Positions 49,695 to 57,844 are shown, counted from the stretch's first letter. The stretch: 64,000 nt of DNA from Sipunculus nudus (GCA_026874595.1 CM049322.1:31561340-31625339), one strand, 5' to 3'. The notes: generated from the letters alone by a model not told the origin. A program made the numbers and translations.

Positions 49695-52600
49695 CAATTA
49701 TGTATATTTTTAACGGTAGTGATTTGTGCCTTATTGATCATTACATGATCACAGTCATTAAAAGGTCAGCATGTCTCGTTCAAGATGGTACCTACATTAT
49801 AGGACATAACGTAAATGTGAAACACGCTTTGAAGTGATTTTAAATTCAAGGTTTTTTATAGGAATGCTGGCTTAACTATTACGATGAGTTTTGCATAGCC
49901 TTTTTTATTCAATATGCTTCATTGATTTAAGAATGGATATTTACTCACACTGAACGTCTAGGGTTTTCTCCACTTCCACATGGTTCCCGGCACGTTGTGT
50001 ATGAGCGTTACGGGCTTGACATTTCAGCATTCTATTGTTGTCTTCTTTGGCGACAGCCATTGTGATGTTCGCCTGAGCTGATGCTAGTCCTAGAGGGACG
50101 TTATCCTTGTACCACATGTAGTCGGGGGATGGAACGCCTTGATAAGTCAGCATACAAATTGTTGTGTAGGTGTTATTTTCTAGCCATGGCAAGACAGCAC
50201 TAATGGAAGGACCTTCTGGTGGAGCTTAACAAAACAGAGTACATATGATTGAAACGTTAAAATCAATACTCAAATCATGTAATCTTAACTCTTCATTAGA
50301 TTACAGTATATTTTTTATCCTAATACCATATTATCGTTTTGAGTCGAAGCAAGGTCACAATTTACCATAAAACGAAAAAAAAAATTGACACAGAAGGATA
50401 ATATAAGCATATCTACAAAAATCAGGCGATTGTCCTTGTCAATGAGACCAAATGATAAAAGATTGCGAAATCAAAAGTTTGGGTCATGTATTTTATTTAA
50501 CTATAATTCGATCTCCCGTATTCATTAATATAATCTCTGTTACGTCACAGTCTATCAGGGACGACAAAGCATTCCTCTAGCTCATCAGAATTTCATTTAT
50601 GTAAGCTTTAAAAGGCACCCAAGGAACATGACGTTTACCTAGACTGGCCTAATGGAGTCAACGCAATCCAAGTTTACTGGTAAGAAGTTACGAATTGCTT
50701 TCATAGGTAATTATCACTTATGTTTCCCAGCACCGAAATTGAGTTAATCCAAAGGGGGATAGGTCTTCGCGGGTCTATGACTGCCCCTGTTGAAACTGGA
50801 TAGATACAGGTGTTACGAAAGGGTGAGTGCAAAGATTGAGCATCAACATCAACTTGCAATAGAGCTAATGGGAGGGAAATTTAAAGGGGTCCTAGCACCA
50901 GTAATGATACAGAATTTTTAATATCCCTTACTTGAAGAACTTCAACTGAGATGATAGGTAGATTTAAAAATAGCAATGTTGTTGTTTTTCCAAGTAATCT
51001 GCTCTAAGTTAAAAACATGTACCTATGCCTGATTTGTCCTGTGATGGGTGGTGAAAGGATGGAACAAATGAAATTGAAAAATGTGAATGTAAAGGGCATA
51101 TGTAAAATTTGTCAAGGTCGCAAATGTATGTTTTTCGTTTTACCTTTCTGATGTGTTATAGGTCACTCCTTGATTAAATCTGTCCATAGAAGCAAATTGT
51201 TGTGTTACTTGCAAGTAGACGTTAGTATTTTAATCTGATAAATTTATGTTTAAACACACACATTTTAATAAGAGCATAACTGTTATTCTAAGCAATAACT
51301 ATCCACTTGTAGCAAATAAACGTGCTTTGTCAGACCAGTTTGTTCTTGGTGTTAATTTTTGTTCTTATGGGCGTTCTTATACAATGTCAAACCTTAAAAC
51401 TGCAGGGAAATTAATTTGTTCTTTCTTTGCATGAAGCAGAGCAAGTGGGAGATGGAAAAACAACAGTACAATGTGCATGCTATATTTGTATAAGTCACAG
51501 TTGTGTCAGGTGTACAATCATTCAGTCAGCTGGCTCAACTCAGATCCCCTAGTTTATGGGCGGAGCCTAAGAGAAACTAATACAACACTATCGTGTAATA
51601 CTCTATGTGGAGACTCAACTGCAGAACATAAGTACAACACAAAATATAATGATTAAAATCAACTTTTCAGCATATATCCTTTAACAATTATGTTATTTAA
51701 CATGAATCTCTGTTAACTTAAGTCATAGTATAATACTAATAGAAAGAGAAATAATGTTAAGGTATGAGAAACAGAGAAACACAGAACGGACAGGATCAAC
51801 GGATATATCCTGATAACCATAAATGTATCTGCAAGTACAATCATCGCAATTTAACAAACCCGAGATACCTTTTCAAAAATGGATTGACCATAGATCTTTC
51901 ATCAGATGTACTTTTCAAATGATATTTAAATATGACTCTACAAATGCTAAGCTATATTGTTCAGATAACAATGAAGGTTTGAAGAAAGATGGAGCGGCAC
52001 GCTATGTTTGAGCTCTGGCAGTGACGATAATCAAACAAGTTTTTTTTTAAGAATACCAGGACAGAAACTGTTTAAAAATGCCAAAAAAACAGGAAGAATA
52101 AACAAAAAGACAGTAAAGGGAATTAAACTCTGGATAGTTTTGTCAGTGTACAGGGGGAAAATGATGAGCGGATTCAGTCTGGCCACACTGAAGCTGTCAT
52201 GTCGGATGACGATTCAGGTGAACAATTCCAATCCCTGCACCAAGTCCAGCCCCCCGTGCAACGCTCCAACAGTATAAAACATAATCAGTAAGTGATTCAA
52301 CTAAGGCAATTTTAGAAGCATTTCACAAATTTGAAAGGAAATTATAAGATAAAGTGGCAAAATTAGAGAGCCAGGTTACAAATTTGGTCTCTGAAAGTAA
52401 AACATCAGAAAAAAGGTTTAAGAACTAGTTGGCACTTTAGAACATTCACAAGGGTCCATAGGTAAAATGGAAAAACAGCTGAAAAGTGTTTTGACAGAAA
52501 ATAAAACATTTAACTGTGAAGTGGAGAAGCTGAAAAAAAAAGAAAATATGAATATTTCCGAAAAAAAAATTGAAGAAAATATGGAGGATAAACTGAATGA

Positions 52601-54784
52601 GACACTTGAAGGACACTCACGTGAATATAATATAAGGATATCAGGAGTGAAAGAAAACAAGAGTGAGGATGTAAAAACAATTTAGCTGAAATCATAGCAA
52701 GAGAGAAATAATTGGGTGAAACCAAGGTGCAGGGCATCACAGATATGCTTAAAAAATGTTTGGCGCACAAAAAATGGTGTTCCTCGACACATAATAGCAA
52801 AACTTCTCAGTTGCCCCATTCGAAATCCGTTGGTCAAAGGAGCAAAAACCGCCATGAACAAAGGACCATTGCGTCTGTTTGAAGACCTCATAGCGCGAGA
52901 TTACAGACTGACACGTCAAGCCAAAGATCAAATGACTGAGGCTTTCAAACAAAGGGAACGTTCAGGAGTTTTGCAAGGAAAACTTTCCATTAAGGGTGCA
53001 GAGGTACTGATGCAATCAACTTCGGCCCAACTTCGTTTGCATCACAATTATGATGTTTCTATTCAACAAACACGCAGGTGAGCCGGTTTTTTGACGTGCC
53101 AACACAGGTAACCCAACTAAATCAAGTAGAGCATGCGTGATTAGGATCACGCGGTTGCCCATCTGTCTGGAAGATGGGCCATAAATACTATTGTTATTAC
53201 ATGTATAATTGATGTTGGTATAAAGACTCAAAATTACTAATAGATGCTCAAGAAAGGCAATTTTTTTTGGCATGATCCTTGCTTTTGTATTTTTAATCTT
53301 AGTTGTTTATTTGTGGGTTCTATTGAAAATTAGAGATATTTTTATACTATTAATGTGGATTTAATTAAGATACTGACCTTGAATGTTAGGGTTGGCAGAG
53401 TACAGAAAGCGACGTGAAGTTTTCCATTGGCTGAATAAAAGGGACGACCAGGTCATTATTTTGCAAGAAACTCATAGTTCGAAGAATATGGAAGCTTTCT
53501 AGCAAGCTGAAGGGGGTGGTAAAGGCCTGTTTTCTCATGGGGAGGGGATTGTCAAGGGGGGGGGGGGTAGTATTCTCTTTAAAAATGGTCCAGGTCTAGT
53601 AATTAAAGCTGTTGTTAGAGACGCAAATGGTAGATTTCTGGCATGAGGTATCATATAAGGAGATCATGATGTTACACTGGCTGTTATATATGTACCAGAT
53701 GATGACGAATTTCCTTTTTTTACAACAAATGTTGGAGAAAATAGATGTGTTAGGAAACGAAAAATGTATATAAGCCGGTGATTTTAATTTGGTTATGGAG
53801 CAAGAGAAAGATAAATCAGGAAGCCAAAGAATCACACACAAACAATCCATCAAAATACTTAAGGGTTGGTGTAGCAGGCACAGTATAGAGGATGTGTTGA
53901 GATAATTTCACCCAAATAAGAAAGAGTACACATGGACCCGTTCAAACCCAACCCTTGCATCGAATAGAATGGATTATTTTTAACCTCTTTTAGTCTGAGA
54001 CTTTTTGTTGAGCATGTACAAATTCAAAACAGCTATAAAATTGACCATTAAGCCGTTCAACTCTCTTAAGACATCAGTCCATAAACGAGGTTCTGGCTTT
54101 TGGAAGCTGAACTGCTCTATGTTAAACTTATTAATTCAAATATTGATTCAGTTAAAGATGAAAACCCACACACAGACCCTCATTTATTGTGGGATACTGT
54201 AAAGTGTAGAATCAAAATATTCACCAGAAAAAAACGCCTAATTTACTATGAAATGTCAGTTGCAAAAGAAAAGATCAAACTCTTGCCGAAAGTACAGGGC
54301 GGTGATTTAATTTTAAAAGAACAATATAATATTTTGAAAAGTAAATTTGAGAAATTAATTGAAGGTAAAAGAGATGGAGCCATTTTTCGAAGCATATTAT
54401 CCTGGTATGAAGATGGTGAAAAACCAACTAAGTATTTTTTGAGTTTGGAGAAAAGGAATTTCAATAAAAAGGCTATTCGCAAGCTTTGTACCAAACATGG
54501 AACAGATATTAATATACAAACCTGTTATAAGAGGAATGCAAAATCATCATCGAAATATTTATAGCTACAAAGTCCCTGAAGAAAAAATACTGTTTTTAAG
54601 TCTTCTTATATTAAAAAGATACATGAATGTACTAGAAATTTACTAGAAAAATCTATCACATAACAAGAGATAATTAAAATTATAAAACATTTAGTAAAAA
54701 TAAAGCCCCAGGGACAGATGATCTCGCCAAAGAATTTTATTTAAAAATCTGGGAGAAAATATAAAGGTTGTTTATGAAGATGTT

Positions 54785-54845
<61 letters not shown>

Positions 54846-57572
54846 ACCAGGAAACATGAGTATCACCCAGAAAAAAAGTTATAAGCACTGTTATCCATAA
54901 AACAGGAAAAGATACTTAGCAATTAAAATATTGAAGACCAATATGACTACTCAACACTAATTATAAAAGTTTGGCAAAATGCATTTCTCATCGAATACAG
55001 ACTACACTAAAAAATATATTTCATCATGATCAATCAGGTTTTATAAAAGGATGATACATAGGAGAAAATATTCATAAAACAACATCTTTCATGCTTCTGG
55101 CTCAAACATAACAAACGAAAACATATTTTATGTCTGTTGACCTAGAAAAGGCGTTTGATTTAAAAGAACATAATTTTATAAAATAATCTTTGGAGATTTT
55201 TAATTTTCGGCCGAATATCATAAACTGGGTAAATACGTTGTATACAGATGTGTTTTCATGTGTTATTAATAATGGGTTGTTTTCAAGATTCTTTAAGTAA
55301 CTAGGGGAGTTAGACAGGGGTATCCACTATCGCCCTATTTATTTATAATGGCAATTGAATTTTTAGCAGAAAATATACGACAGAATACACATATTAAAGG
55401 TTTTACACATATGGGGAAAGCATGAAGGATTACACAATATGCTGATGATATGTCACCATTTAAAACTGGAGGTATAAGTTCAATTAAAGCAGTGCTGAAA
55501 GAATTTGAAGAAATTCATAGAATATCAGATTTAAAAATAAATAAGGAAAAAAGTCAGTTAAACCATCAGGAAACTGTAGTAGGCTTAATAATAATGAAGA
55601 AATAATTACATACTCTGGCATATTGTTTACTAGAGAACCAATGTCAGTTTTAGGAATAATAATAACTGAAAATTGGAAAGAAATGATAGATGTAAATTAT
55701 AATAAACCAGTGAAAAAAATGATTATATATTAAACTTGTGGTCAAGTCGAAAATTGTCTCCCCGTGGCAAAATAACACTTATAAAGTCACAACTGATACC
55801 ACAGTTGTGGCACGATCTTAAATCTAAATTCTTTAAATTCATTTGGAATGGAGGGGCTGATAAAATTAATAAGAATAAAATGTCTTGCTTGAAATATAGG
55901 GGTTGATTTGCTGTGGTTCACCTTCAGAGAAAAAACTATTTCACTTAATACAAATTGGATAAAAAAGTTGTTTGTTGGAAATAAGCAATATGTTAGATCA
56001 GCCAGTATGGTTCAATTCTTATATTAAAATTGACCACAATATGATTTTAATAAAAACAATGGCACAGAAAGGAAAAACATTTATGAGAGATATTGTAATT
56101 TATGATAAATATAAAACTAGATTTTGCAATTTTAATGAATGTTGCAAAAATATTGGACTGTAAACCAATTATTTTATTGTATTATGGATTAGTGAGTGCA
56201 ATACCACTAGCCTGGAAAGAACTTTTCAAAAGATTGAAAATATGAACAATTCAGAAAAGTAACCCTTCCTCAAATATTAAATAAGCAATACTTTTCAAAG
56301 CAAAATTTTGAAAAGGTTCTGAAAAATATATCTCCTGAGCCTTGGAATATATGCAATTAATGTAAAACAGAACTAGGTGTGACAGATGAATGTATAATGC
56401 AGTCCTTTAAAGAGATATATAAAGTTACAATCAATAGCATGCTCAGATACTTTCGGTTCAGAGTTCTACACAGAAAATTAAATTGACTCTAAATCCTTTC
56501 CTGGTTAAAATAAAAAAAAAAACAGACAAATGCTACATGGTCCTTTTGTAAGACAGAGTTTGAAACAATTGGTCATTTGTTCTGGCCTTGCAAAAATATA
56601 ATAAATTGAAGATATAGAAAAAAGGATAGCCAAGAATAATGGAAAGAGTCAGGTACATAAAGAGAAATGGGGTAACATAATACAAAGAGTGAATGCTTTG
56701 TTACGTGAATTGATGTCTTGTCTGCAATGTATTATGTTGTTTTGTAAGTACATGTATATGAATTGTTTTGTCAATTAAAAAAAAAAAGAAAAAAAAAATT
56801 AACGTCTGTTGACAAAAGTTTTCCTGGACATATTTGGAATATTGAATTACGATCGGTTATCTTGGAAATGTTTAAGCCAAATGATCTTAATATGCCGTAA
56901 ACTGAAACAAACTAAATATATTTCTATATATTTCTTAAGATGACCAATTTTATATGTACTGTAATTTTGAAGAATAACAAGGCTCTGCCGTATTTACTTT
57001 AAATGGTGAAACGTAATCAATCCACTTGAAAAGTTTATTACCTATAGTACGCTGTGAACACAACTTCTGCAGTCTGATCAGCTTTGCATACACATTTTCT
57101 TGTATCCTCAACTTTTTTAATTTTTGCTGTGATAATGTTGATTACTAAATATGTTATTACCAGCATAAAGTTTACAGTTAGATTAAAGACAGAAGGTGAG
57201 GCATCAAGCTTAATTTGCTGGTTCCCTTGCACCTTTTTTTTGGAATATTGAATTATGATAAGCCAGCGTTTGTATTTATTTACTTACAGTACGCGGTGAA
57301 TTCAATCTCTGCGGTCTGTGGTGAAGACAGGGCTCTCTGGTCAGCTCTACATAAACATTTTCTCTCATTCCAACCTTTCTGCACTTCTGTTGTAAAACTG
57401 TTGTTCACTCTGCCATCTCCAGACACTGTTGTTCCAGTGTTACCCAAACAGTTCCAGGTGAGAGAAGCATCAGGACGACCACCGTATGTTGTACAGGTGA
57501 GTGTTACTGGTTCCCCTGCATAAATAACATCCCCAGTCTGGTAGCCGGTGATTTCAGTTCTATCGGGAGGGA
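25744..57572 (-). CDS. Ig/FN3 single-pass receptor gene, 3' part (13 joined exons)
   Basis: The exons, in order of transcription, are 57572-57288, 50224-49949, 38306-38028, 37465-37187, 36776-36471, 29804-29499, 28889-28578, 28197-28072, 27292-27191, 26940-26872, 26555-26496, 26065-26000 and 25781-25744. All internal junctions are GT-AG and phase 1, and the joined frame is open for about 833 residues to a TAG. Architecture: five Ig-like domains, two FN3 domains, one transmembrane segment, and a tail with QYEVL, AYEPL, GYESL, LYENT and TYEEL. Split codons give natural linkers, such as AYSPPEGP and VQYSPRV. This layout is known from cell-adhesion and immune-type receptors (nephrin-, Dscam- or CEACAM-like designs), but I cannot name an ortholog. 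The 5' end is missing from view. Introns of 11.6 kb and 7.1 kb hold repeats and a LINE. That all 13 exons belong to one transcript is inferred from phase, order and strand. Confidence 0.82.
26000..26065 (-). CDS. Exon: cytoplasmic tail, part 4 (GYESL and LYENT motifs)
   Basis: This 66-nt phase 1-1 exon has an acceptor reading GCATATACATAG and a donor reading GTAAATTA. It encodes GYESLATPELYENTKQKR and QSS. GYESL is a Y-x-x-L site. LYENT has Asn at +2, the well-known Grb2 SH2 preference (pY-x-N). The split codons give Glu on both sides. Confidence 0.82.
26496..26555 (-). CDS. Exon: cytoplasmic tail, part 3 (AYEPL motif)
   Basis: This 60-nt phase 1-1 exon has an acceptor reading TTCACAAACTACAG and a donor reading GTAGTTTC. 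It encodes PNQTAYEPLSTHKNSSPAT. It resembles the plus-strand exon at 5064-5126 (QTYEELSRQPNPAT), including the spacing from the tyrosine motif to the PAT near the end. The AYEPL tyrosine pairs with GYESL of the next exon with 12 residues between the two motifs, an ITAM-like arrangement. Confidence 0.82.
26700..26800 (+). repeat. Intronic tandem duplication, 57-bp period
   Basis: GGCATTTGAGCTATCAATAT at 26704 and GGCATTTGAGATATCAATAT at 26761 begin two copies within a tail intron of the receptor gene. Confidence 0.8.
26872..26940 (-). CDS. Exon: cytoplasmic tail, part 2 (QYEVL motif)
   Basis: This 69-nt phase 1-1 exon has an acceptor reading GTTGTCTTGTAG and a donor reading GTATGTTT. It encodes MVDQQYEVLQGQGREKKQ and SSEQ. 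The tyrosine in QYEVL fits Y-x-x-L, a general SH2-docking or ITIM/ITAM half-site form. The preceding split codon becomes Ala. It is too short for ORF searches and was found by its splice sites and by its likeness to the plus-strand tail at 5.1 kb. Confidence 0.8.
27191..27292 (-). CDS. Exon: cytoplasmic tail, part 1
   Basis: This 102-nt phase 1-1 exon has an acceptor reading TTATTTATTTAG and a donor reading GTAATGAA. It encodes a hydrophilic, Cys-containing stretch: GVGSHCSKKAETGSRPC, then RDQMPKTDITECTSAL. There is no tyrosine and no recognisable domain. It lies between the membrane helix and the tyrosine-motif exons. It is supported mainly by phase, length and a clean splice frame on both sides. 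Confidence 0.72.
28072..28197 (-). CDS. Exon: transmembrane segment
   Basis: This 126-nt phase 1-1 exon has an acceptor reading TTACTTCGTAG and a weak donor reading GTTTTTAT. It encodes a short juxtamembrane stretch, PVERRSGSGGSPAG, then a helix of about 21 hydrophobic or small residues (AFVGGFASASVICVITILIL). NRRGWMK follows as a basic stop-transfer sequence. The positive charges after the helix put the C-terminus in the cytoplasm. The donor is poor, but phase, length (2 + 41 codons + 1) and the clean join to the next exon support it. Confidence 0.82.
28578..28889 (-). CDS. Exon: fibronectin type III domain 2 (membrane-proximal)
   Basis: This 312-nt phase 1-1 exon has an acceptor reading GATCAATTTTCCAG and a donor reading GTATCAT. 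It encodes GLPSLDQSSLTVERLG, core Trp in AYLSWSRPLG, C strand RIVQWEKG, a loop with a Cys pair in SGCMPPSCTTH, then ANYTITGLDPQKEYRFVLVLL, the FN3 tyrosine-corner region. A basic KKR sits just before the Cys-loop. The two loop Cys five residues apart could form a small disulphide, which is not a standard FN3 feature. It precedes the transmembrane exon directly. Confidence 0.88.
29499..29804 (-). CDS. Exon: fibronectin type III domain 1
   Basis: This 306-nt phase 1-1 exon has an acceptor reading CATCTGTTTCAG and a donor reading GTAAGGT. It encodes GGPGAPFIECG, then the FN3 B-strand core VTVLLSWKANSDGG, C strand TFSVHYREIGG, the tyrosine-corner-like SLKSSTSYQFLVTAHND, and ends NEITIQTLG. The Trp in LSW and the S-x-Y-x-F-x-V-x-A motif are the FN3 signature. 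One Cys near the start (IEC) has no obvious partner in this domain. It is separated from the last Ig exon by 6.7 kb of repeat-bearing intron. Confidence 0.9.
30885..31115. repeat. GC-rich intronic patch with GTCCGTTAGCC repeats
   Basis: The patch is clearly more GC-rich than its intron. GTGTCCGTTAGCCCGG and GTGTCCGTTAGCCGGACTGT recur about 130 bases apart, with CGGGTAGTCCGCCC, CGGTCGGCCC and TGTCCGCCGAAG between and after them. This looks like a transposon fragment or short repeat family, not a gene. The open frame on the minus strand has no motif. Confidence 0.5.
32935..32994. repeat. (TA)n microsatellite
   Basis: About 29 TA units in an intron. Confidence 0.97.
34462..34531 (+). repeat. 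Tandem duplication, 35-bp period
   Basis: GCATATCGTCGCATGCATAT and GCATATCGTCGCATGCACAT begin two copies at 34462 and 34497. Confidence 0.9.
35120..35830 (+). repeat. Diverged tandem repeat with TGGCGCCACC core, three units
   Basis: ATTACAGCCTGCAAAAAGTA at about 35127, ATTACAGCTTGCAGAAAGTA at about 35346 and TTTCAGCCAACAGAAAGTAG at about 35690 open three diverged units. Each is followed by a GCGCCACC-like core (AGCGCCACC, TGGCGCCACC, TGGCCCAACC) and a TTTGCCATCGACA(T/A)(G/A)AT block or its relic. GCTGCAGCAGCT(A/G) recurs at the unit ends. Confidence 0.75.
36127..36178. repeat. (TA)n microsatellite
   Basis: About 26 TA units, 300 bases from the 3' side of the Ig domain 5 exon. Confidence 0.97.
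36471..36776 (-). CDS. Exon: Ig-like domain 5, lacking both core cysteines
   Basis: This 306-nt phase 1-1 exon has an acceptor reading TTATGTTTTAG and a donor reading GTAAAC. The fold is recognisable from VDVSLSLSV (B strand), VIFTWNYTD (C strand with core Trp) and MTDLGNYTVHVDNG (E-F turn and F strand). The B-strand Cys position is Leu and the F-strand Cys position is Val, giving a hydrophobic-core Ig domain with no disulphide. Sequons NYT (twice), NDT and NVT predict heavy glycosylation. It is the last Ig-like domain before the FN3 pair. Confidence 0.85.
37187..37465 (-). CDS. Exon: Ig-like domain 4 of the receptor
   Basis: This 279-nt phase 1-1 exon has an acceptor reading GTTATGTTTCAG and a donor reading GTGAGTA. 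It encodes LHLTTSGKQKV, B-strand Cys in FSLSCTAES, core Trp in FKNWLHIR, and the classic F strand YTDAGMYVCQAGN, followed by the G strand ARLTLQVL. An extra Cys in VPPCI is not part of the canonical pair. It lies 562 bases before domain 3 in genomic order and 410 bases after domain 5, so the three exons form a compact cluster. Confidence 0.9.
38028..38306 (-). CDS. Exon: Ig-like domain 3, F-strand Cys replaced by Phe
   Basis: This 279-nt phase 1-1 exon has an acceptor reading GAATATATAG and a donor reading GTAAGTATC. It encodes SPRVSLFP lead-in, B-strand Cys in LALICLAD, core Trp in YRWTRNGE, and the E-F turn KKADAGIYRFTV. The canonical F-strand pattern D-A-G-x-Y-x-C is intact except that Cys is Phe, so the intradomain disulphide cannot form. 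A sequon NLS lies near the G strand. It joins the preceding exon through TAT (Tyr) as VQYSPRV, the usual linker between Ig domains. Confidence 0.9.
38310..40730. other. Intron, no exon recognised
   Basis: Several frames of 60-104 residues on both strands (for example 39760-40050 minus and 40365-40679 plus) show no domain, repeat or splice-consistent structure. Confidence 0.5.
40740..41890 (+). repeat. Diverged tandem array, about 313-bp period
   Basis: A block of the form TTCCTGCAAAACTGTGGCCT-GTAGATTG recurs at about 40761, 41077, 41391 and 41701 (intervals 316, 314, 310). Each copy is followed by AAACAGACA..TACTGACAAAGT, AGGTGAAGAGGAACAAAA and GGTTT(A/T)..GTTTTGG(A/T)GATATGG. A related single block is at 47.99-48.14 kb and another at 44.05 kb. 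The frames are repeat-derived. Confidence 0.85.
42000..42740 (-). repeat. Repeat family shared with 62.3-63.2 kb, opposite orientation
   Basis: On the minus strand this region carries the blocks ACAAATCGTAACC, GACCTAGAA(T/A)C and CCA..GA(T/A)C..TCC..GGAAACCTGA, the same blocks seen on the plus strand at 62.26-63.20 kb. About three diverged units are visible (42.12-42.24, 42.25-42.40, 42.60-42.71 kb). Confidence 0.7.
43190..45000 (+). repeat. Diverged tandem array with GCCTCTAGGGCATCAT blocks
   Basis: GCCTCTAGGGCATCAT recurs at about 43215, 43663, 44367 (CCTCTAGGGCATCAT) and as TGCCCTTAGGACATTTT at 44803. A second block, ATGGTAACC(A/T)..AAGTG(T/C)(A/G)CCC(A/G)GG.ATAAGCC, recurs at about 43420, 44137 and 44527. 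CAGCGCCCC..TGG marks the unit starts. Unit length is about 440 bp with indels, so the array is old and eroded. Confidence 0.8.
44746..44772. repeat. (TA)n microsatellite
   Basis: About 13 TA units within the array. Confidence 0.95.
46201..46372 (+). repeat. Tandem duplication, 84-bp period, near identical
   Basis: CCCATAAAATGTATGTTAA(A/T) then GCAGATGGCGCTACAAAACG occurs twice, 84 bases apart. A diverged third core, GCAGATGGCGCCACCAATAC, is at 46.46 kb. Because 84 is a multiple of three, both strands show a duplicated peptide in an open frame, which is an artefact. Confidence 0.93.
46919..47175 (+). repeat. Tandem duplication, 127-bp period
   Basis: TTATATGCTGATAAAATAGT begins copies at 46921 and 47048. 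Both run through ACTAATCACCAATT(T/C)CAC, GGGTTGGTTAATG and ACACACAGGATAAGAAATTT. Confidence 0.93.
47180..48510. other. Intron, no exon recognised
   Basis: Very AT-rich. A single block of the 313-bp array family (CAAAATTGTGGCCTGTAG) lies at 47.99-48.14 kb. Confidence 0.5.
48516..48738 (+). mobile_element. SINE copy, same family as 15.9 kb, lacking the tRNA head
   Basis: GTAAAATTTTTCACGGTCGG, TTGTGATATTGCCCTCTC, GGAATTCTGCAGATGTGC and the terminal GGAGGCGGTAACCTCC are colinear with the body and 3' end of the SINE at 15885-16160. The A and B boxes are missing, so it is a 5'-truncated, dead copy. Confidence 0.85.
48745..49935. other. Intron, microsatellites only
   Basis: Contains a (TTA)n run at 49570-49602, a (TA)n at 49649-49692, and a short doubled phrase TTTTCGGCAAAGT at about 49481 and 49500. 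No exon seen. Confidence 0.6.
49949..50224 (-). CDS. Exon: Ig-like domain 2 of the receptor
   Basis: This 276-nt phase 1-1 exon has an acceptor reading TTTGTTAAG and a donor reading GTGAGTAA. It encodes a complete Ig-like domain: PPEGPSI lead-in, B-strand Cys in TTICML, core Trp in YMWYKDN, and F-strand Cys in LKCQARN, ending EKTLDVQ. The canonical D-x-G/A-x-Y-x-C is changed to EDNNRMLKC. Two N-glycosylation sequons are present (NNT, NIT). It is isolated by 11.6 kb of intron on the 3' side and 7.1 kb on the 5' side. The latter holds an L1-like LINE in the opposite orientation. Confidence 0.88.
50230..51940. other. Intron, no exon recognised
   Basis: AT-rich. Frames of about 60 residues on the plus strand (51.25-51.66 kb) carry no motif. 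The 5' limit of the adjacent LINE may fall in this stretch. Confidence 0.45.
52080..53081 (+). pseudogene. LINE ORF1 remnant (L1 ORF1p / Transposase_22-like)
   Basis: A heptad-like coiled coil (KVAKLESQVTNLVSES, LEHSQGSIGKMEKQLKS, NCEVEKLKKKE) is followed by YNIRISGVKENK, the start of the RRM-like part. Then comes GVPRHIIAKLLSCPIRN, NKGPLRLFEDL and RDYRLTRQAKDQM, the C-terminal part seen in L1-type ORF1 proteins (usually ...RPRHIIVKF...DLS...R). Frame changes occur at about 52.43 and 52.68 kb. The function was nucleic-acid binding and chaperoning of the LINE RNA. Confidence 0.8.
53353..56610 (+). pseudogene. LINE ORF2 remnant (endonuclease plus reverse transcriptase)
   Basis: In order: ILTLNVRVGRV and VIILQETHS (AP-endonuclease start), YTWTRSNP and SNRMDYF (endonuclease end), and KPTKYFLSLEKRN. 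Then come GFIKG and IGENIHKTT (RT), VDLEKAFD (first catalytic Asp region), GVRQGYPLSPYLFIM, and QYADDMSPF with the YADD box at 55438-55449. The C-terminal sequence ETIGHLFWPCKN follows. This order and the C-terminal HLFW-x-C motif fit L1/Tx1-type LINEs. Stops and frame changes are frequent, so it is inactive. Confidence 0.88.
54788..54842. repeat. (TA)n microsatellite within the LINE
   Basis: About 27 TA units, placed inside the ORF2 remnant between the endonuclease and RT parts. Confidence 0.97.
57038..57240 (-). pseudogene. Decayed duplicate of the neighbouring Ig exon
   Basis: On the minus strand the segment still reads KCVCKADQTAEVVFTAYY, against KCLCRADQRALSSPQTAEIEFTAY in the intact exon. 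It begins with a copy of the GCAGGGGAACCAG stretch that encodes AGEP in the intact exon. The middle is lost: the B-strand Cys and the C-strand Trp are gone. The 3' edge keeps a donor-like TATAG/GTAATA, but no convincing acceptor is visible. Both copies are flanked on the low side by TTGGAATATTGAATTA, at 56829 and 57239, so this is a local tandem duplication. It is probably not spliced, although the frame is open over 64 codons. Confidence 0.7.
57288..57572 (-). CDS. Exon: Ig-like domain 1 of the receptor
   Basis: This 285-nt phase 1-1 exon has an acceptor reading TTCTAATTTCAG and a donor reading GTAAGTA. It encodes 94 whole codons. A PPDRTEITGY lead-in is followed by a B-strand VTLTC, a C-strand SLTW, and a paired Cys region reading KCLCRAD near the end. 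The extra Cys in WNCLG and in KCLC suggest a second disulphide. No in-frame ATG is present, so start-based ORF searches miss it. The last base T joins CT of the next exon as Ser, giving a typical inter-domain linker. Further 5' exons were not recognised up to the right edge. Confidence 0.85.
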
Positions 57573-57844
57573 CTGAAATTAGAAGTAGACCAGACGTTAC
57601 GATATTAAAGAAGACGGCAGTGCATTATTAATTACAAGCAACATAAATATTTTGCTTACCAAATAATTCATTAGTAACCGTTAGATTATTAAGAAAAACA
57701 GTGGACTGTCTGGACAATATGCTTTTCTTTTACCGATGCTTAGTGTAAACAGAACACAGTAGTCCCTGTTTTTTCTAAAGGGCATAAAGAATGCTTACAG
57801 CAAAGTATTCGTTAATGCATAAAGAAATTAAAAGGTGTTCATTG

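Larger units (their letters stand above)
51950..56803 (+). mobile_element. L1-like non-LTR retrotransposon, degenerate, in an intron
   Basis: An ORF1-like region and an ORF2-like region in the same orientation are followed by an A-rich tail at 56776-56800. Both coding parts carry many stops and frameshifts, and a (TA)n tract interrupts ORF2 at 54.8 kb. It lies opposite to the receptor gene between its first and second visible exons. The 5' boundary is uncertain. Confidence 0.85.

Noticed and set aside
53102-53200. GC-rich stem GCGTGATTAGGATCACGC with pairing flanks, structured-RNA candidate
   Set aside because: It lies between the ORF1 and ORF2 remnants of the LINE. A short hairpin there is not evidence of a separate RNA gene.
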